From NCBI RefSeq assembly GCF_900545205.1, contig NZ_UQYC01000084.1, positions 1-6,884 of the forward strand: DNA of 6,884 nt, read 5' to 3'. Positions 6,132-6,884 of the stretch are shown piece by piece. Made by a program: the position numbers and the translations under genes. The notes beneath the pieces were generated by a model. The model did not search any database and was not told the origin of the DNA. It saw only the letters and a list, made by a program, of their open reading frames with translations. The DNA comes from an uncultured Veillonella sp. Its GTDB lineage: Bacteria; Bacillota; Negativicutes; Veillonellales; Veillonellaceae. Positions within the stretch are counted from its first letter, which is position 1; each line of letters starts with the position of its first letter.

Positions 6132-6175
6132 GTATGTCATATGTGCTGTATGGAATACATCAGCATACAACATAC
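6132..6175 (+). repeat. imperfect palindrome downstream of the secreted-protein gene
   Basis: The outer arms GTATGT (6132-6137) and ACATAC (6170-6175) are complementary. The inner arms TGCTGTAT (6144-6151) and ATACATCAGCA (6155-6165) pair with a three-base bulge around a short GGA loop. No T-run follows. It begins 13 bases after the stop codon and could form an extended 3' UTR hairpin or be a protein-binding dyad. Confidence 0.5.
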
Positions 6176-6185
6176 TATAAAGTAG

Positions 6186-6222
6186 ACATCATATTATAAC
6201 GAAAACATCAAATTATAACGAA
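6186..6222 (+). repeat. 19-bp-period direct repeat, two copies
   Basis: ACATCATATTATAACGAA (6186-6203) and ACATCAAATTATAACGAA (6205-6222) are identical at 17 of 18 positions, with a period of 19 bases. A more degraded third copy may begin at 6224. The pair lies between the secreted-protein gene and its apparent terminator. Two near-identical sites about two helical turns apart could be protein-binding sites; no function is assigned. Confidence 0.7.
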
Positions 6223-6237
6223 GACAACGTATAGTAT

Positions 6238-6270
6238 AAAACGGCTCGAGTGTATTCTCGGGTCGTTTTT
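6238..6270 (+). terminator. intrinsic terminator, probably of the secreted-protein transcript
   Basis: ACGGCTCGAG (6241-6250) pairs with CTCGGGTCGT (6257-6266) to give a 10-bp stem with two G-U pairs and a six-base loop. The preceding AAA (6238-6240) and the following TTTT extend it. The flanking A and T runs mean it could also work on the minus strand. It is 121 bases after the stop codon, leaving an unusually long 3' UTR. Confidence 0.88.
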
Positions 6271-6273
6271 ATC

Positions 6274-6321
6274 TAAATCTAACTTTATATAAATCTAATT
6301 CTATCTAAATATAATTATATA
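6274..6321 (+). repeat. degenerate 16-bp tandem repeat, three units
   Basis: The units are TAAATCTAACTTTATA (6274-6289), TAAATCTAATTCTATC (6290-6305) and TAAATATAATTATATA (6306-6321). Adjacent units agree at 13 of 16 positions. The array starts right after the terminator T-run and merges into the TA dinucleotide tract. Confidence 0.6.
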
Positions 6322-6340
6322 TATATATATATATATATAT
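6316..6340 (+). repeat. (TA)12 dinucleotide microsatellite
   Basis: An uninterrupted TA run of 25 bases lies about 50 bases upstream of the thrS promoter -35 region. Such tracts are prone to slipped-strand length change, melt easily and can extrude cruciforms. No coding frame crosses it. Confidence 0.95.
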
Positions 6341-6386
6341 GAAGAATATAATTTATAGATTTTGTGAAATTTACAGTTACACTGTA

Positions 6387-6418
6387 TTGAATTTTTTGAT
6401 TCTCTATGATACTATAAT
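6387..6418 (+). promoter_or_regulatory. promoter of the thrS T-box leader
   Basis: A perfect TATAAT (6413-6418) lies just before the T-box leader, placing transcription start near 6425. TTGAAT (6387-6392) matches four of six bases of the -35 consensus, but the spacer is 20 bases, so the true -35 is uncertain. The upstream DNA is strongly AT-rich. Confidence 0.6.
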
Positions 6419-6425
6419 CTAGTAA

Positions 6426-6680
6426 AAGTGATGCAAAGGACATGATTCTTTTATCCCTGTGTACCAGAGAGAGGCAGATGCTGGAAATGCCTTACACATA
6501 TATTAGAGTTACCCCCTTTAAACTGATTTGTCGAACCTAAGTAGGCAAATACGGCCGCCACCGTTATCGGGCTTAATGAAGTGAATTAACTATACACATA
6601 TATTCGTATAGGTAGTTAACTAGGGTGGAACCGCGAATGATCTTCGTCCCTTGTTTTGTAGGGATAGAGGGTCTTTTTTT
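6426..6680 (+). promoter_or_regulatory. T-box riboswitch, threonine specifier (ACC), controlling thrS
   Basis: T-box leaders bind uncharged tRNA and let RNA polymerase read through a terminator. The conserved T-box sequence AGGGTGGAACCGCG is at 6622-6635. In Stem I, AAAGG (6435-6439) pairs with CCTTT (6515-6519), GATTCT (6444-6449) with AGAGTT (6505-6510), TGTGTA (6458-6463) with TACACA (6493-6498), and GGCA (6473-6476) with TGCC (6488-6491); AGAGAG is in the upper part. The specifier-loop side opposite ACAT begins with ACC (6511-6513), a threonine codon read by tRNA-Thr(GGU), which agrees with thrS downstream. A Stem III hairpin spans 6586-6619. In the antiterminator, AGGG (6622-6625) pairs with CCCT (6648-6651) and GCGAA (6633-6637) with TTCGT (6643-6647), leaving TGGAACC as the bulge for the tRNA 3' end. 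Stem II was not resolved. Confidence 0.95.
6639..6680 (+). terminator. T-box-controlled intrinsic terminator before thrS
   Basis: Bases 6639-6651 (GATCTTCGTCCCT) pair with 6660-6673 (AGGGATAGAGGGTC). This gives about 13 pairs, with one bulged A and a few G-U pairs, around an eight-base loop, followed by seven T (6674-6680). Its left arm contains the TTCGTCCCT used in the antiterminator, so the two structures exclude each other, as expected for a T-box switch. Confidence 0.92.
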
Positions 6681-6728
6681 ATTACAAAAATCCAGTCTAT
6701 CCTAGATAATAAATTGGAGGAAAGAAAA

Positions 6729-6884
6729 ATGGCAGATGTAAAAATCATTTTACCTGATGGTAGTGCAAAGGAATACGCTGCTGGCACTACTCTTGGGGAA
6801 GCAGTAAAACAACTATCTAACAGCTTGGCTAAAAAAGTACTAGCTGCTAATGTAAATGGCGAATTAACAGACCTTCGCGAAGAA
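6729..6884 (+). CDS. thrS: threonyl-tRNA synthetase, N-terminal part (runs off the window)
   Basis: The first 52 residues are visible and the gene continues past the window end. ThrRS charges tRNA-Thr with threonine in the cytoplasm. The fragment (MADVKIILPDGSAKEYAAGTTL, then GEAVKQL and AKKVLAANVNGELTDL) is the TGS domain that opens bacterial ThrRS: ILPDG near residues 7-11, a Gly-Thr turn near 19-20, then the VNGELTDL strand at 42-49. A TGS domain alone also occurs in RelA/SpoT and some GTPases, but there it is not at the extreme N-terminus. The upstream T-box with a threonine specifier supports thrS. GGAGG (6716-6720) lies eight bases before the ATG. Expression should rise when uncharged tRNA-Thr builds up. 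The editing, catalytic and anticodon-binding domains are outside the window. Confidence 0.95.
   Translation, partial: MADVKIILPDGSAKEYAAGTTLGEAVKQLSNSLAKKVLAANVNGELTDLREE

Noticed and set aside
6186..6321. CRISPR array
   Set aside because: The repeats are short, directly tandem (19-bp or 16-bp period) with no unique spacers, degenerate and AT-rich, and no cas gene is present.

Overview
The window is AT-rich, and all of its genes lie on the + strand. It looks like the chromosome of a Negativicutes bacterium (diderm Firmicutes), most probably Veillonella. That placement rests on my recognition of the protein families and on gene order, not on a search. The order ireB, ruvX, a DUF1292 gene, mltG, trmR, U32 peptidase-like gene matches the Bacillus subtilis yrzL-yrrK-yrzB-yrrL-yrrM-yrrN/O block, which lies downstream of alaS. 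The first ~110 bases are therefore probably the alaS-ireB intergenic region.

Layout. Bases 1-170 are a leader with one or two sigma-A-type promoters and a 5' hairpin. Bases 171-1173 are a three-gene operon: ireB, ruvX (overlapping ireB by one base as TAATG) and a DUF1292 gene. It ends at a clear intrinsic terminator (1191-1227). A new promoter region follows and drives mltG (1344-2750), trmR (2774-3382) and trhP (3382-4623, again a TAATG overlap), with a small DUF4911 gene (4738-5013) probably read through from them. A secreted protein of unknown function follows (5130-6119). After it comes about 600 bases without a protein gene. This stretch holds an imperfect palindrome, a 19-bp direct repeat, an intrinsic terminator, a degenerate 16-bp tandem repeat running into a (TA)12 tract, a promoter and a T-box riboswitch. 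The T-box has a threonine (ACC) specifier and precedes the start of thrS (6729 to the window end).

How the genes relate. ireB, ruvX and the DUF1292 gene are a conserved housekeeping group (stress/cell-wall signalling target, Holliday-junction/rRNA-processing nuclease family, acidic protein of unknown role). MltG cleaves nascent peptidoglycan; here it carries a long Pro/Ala/Thr/Ser-rich tail of about 135 residues. TrhP and TrmR are expected to act in sequence on wobble uridine 34 of tRNAs: prephenate-dependent hydroxylation to ho5U, then methylation to mo5U. thrS is controlled by uncharged tRNA-Thr through the T-box.

No mobile element, CRISPR array, rRNA or tRNA gene was seen, and nothing looks like a new defence or mobile system. 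The least explained items are the secreted orphan, the MltG tail, the perfect 10-bp GC-rich hairpin inside trmR, and the repeats in the 6120-6340 intergenic region.
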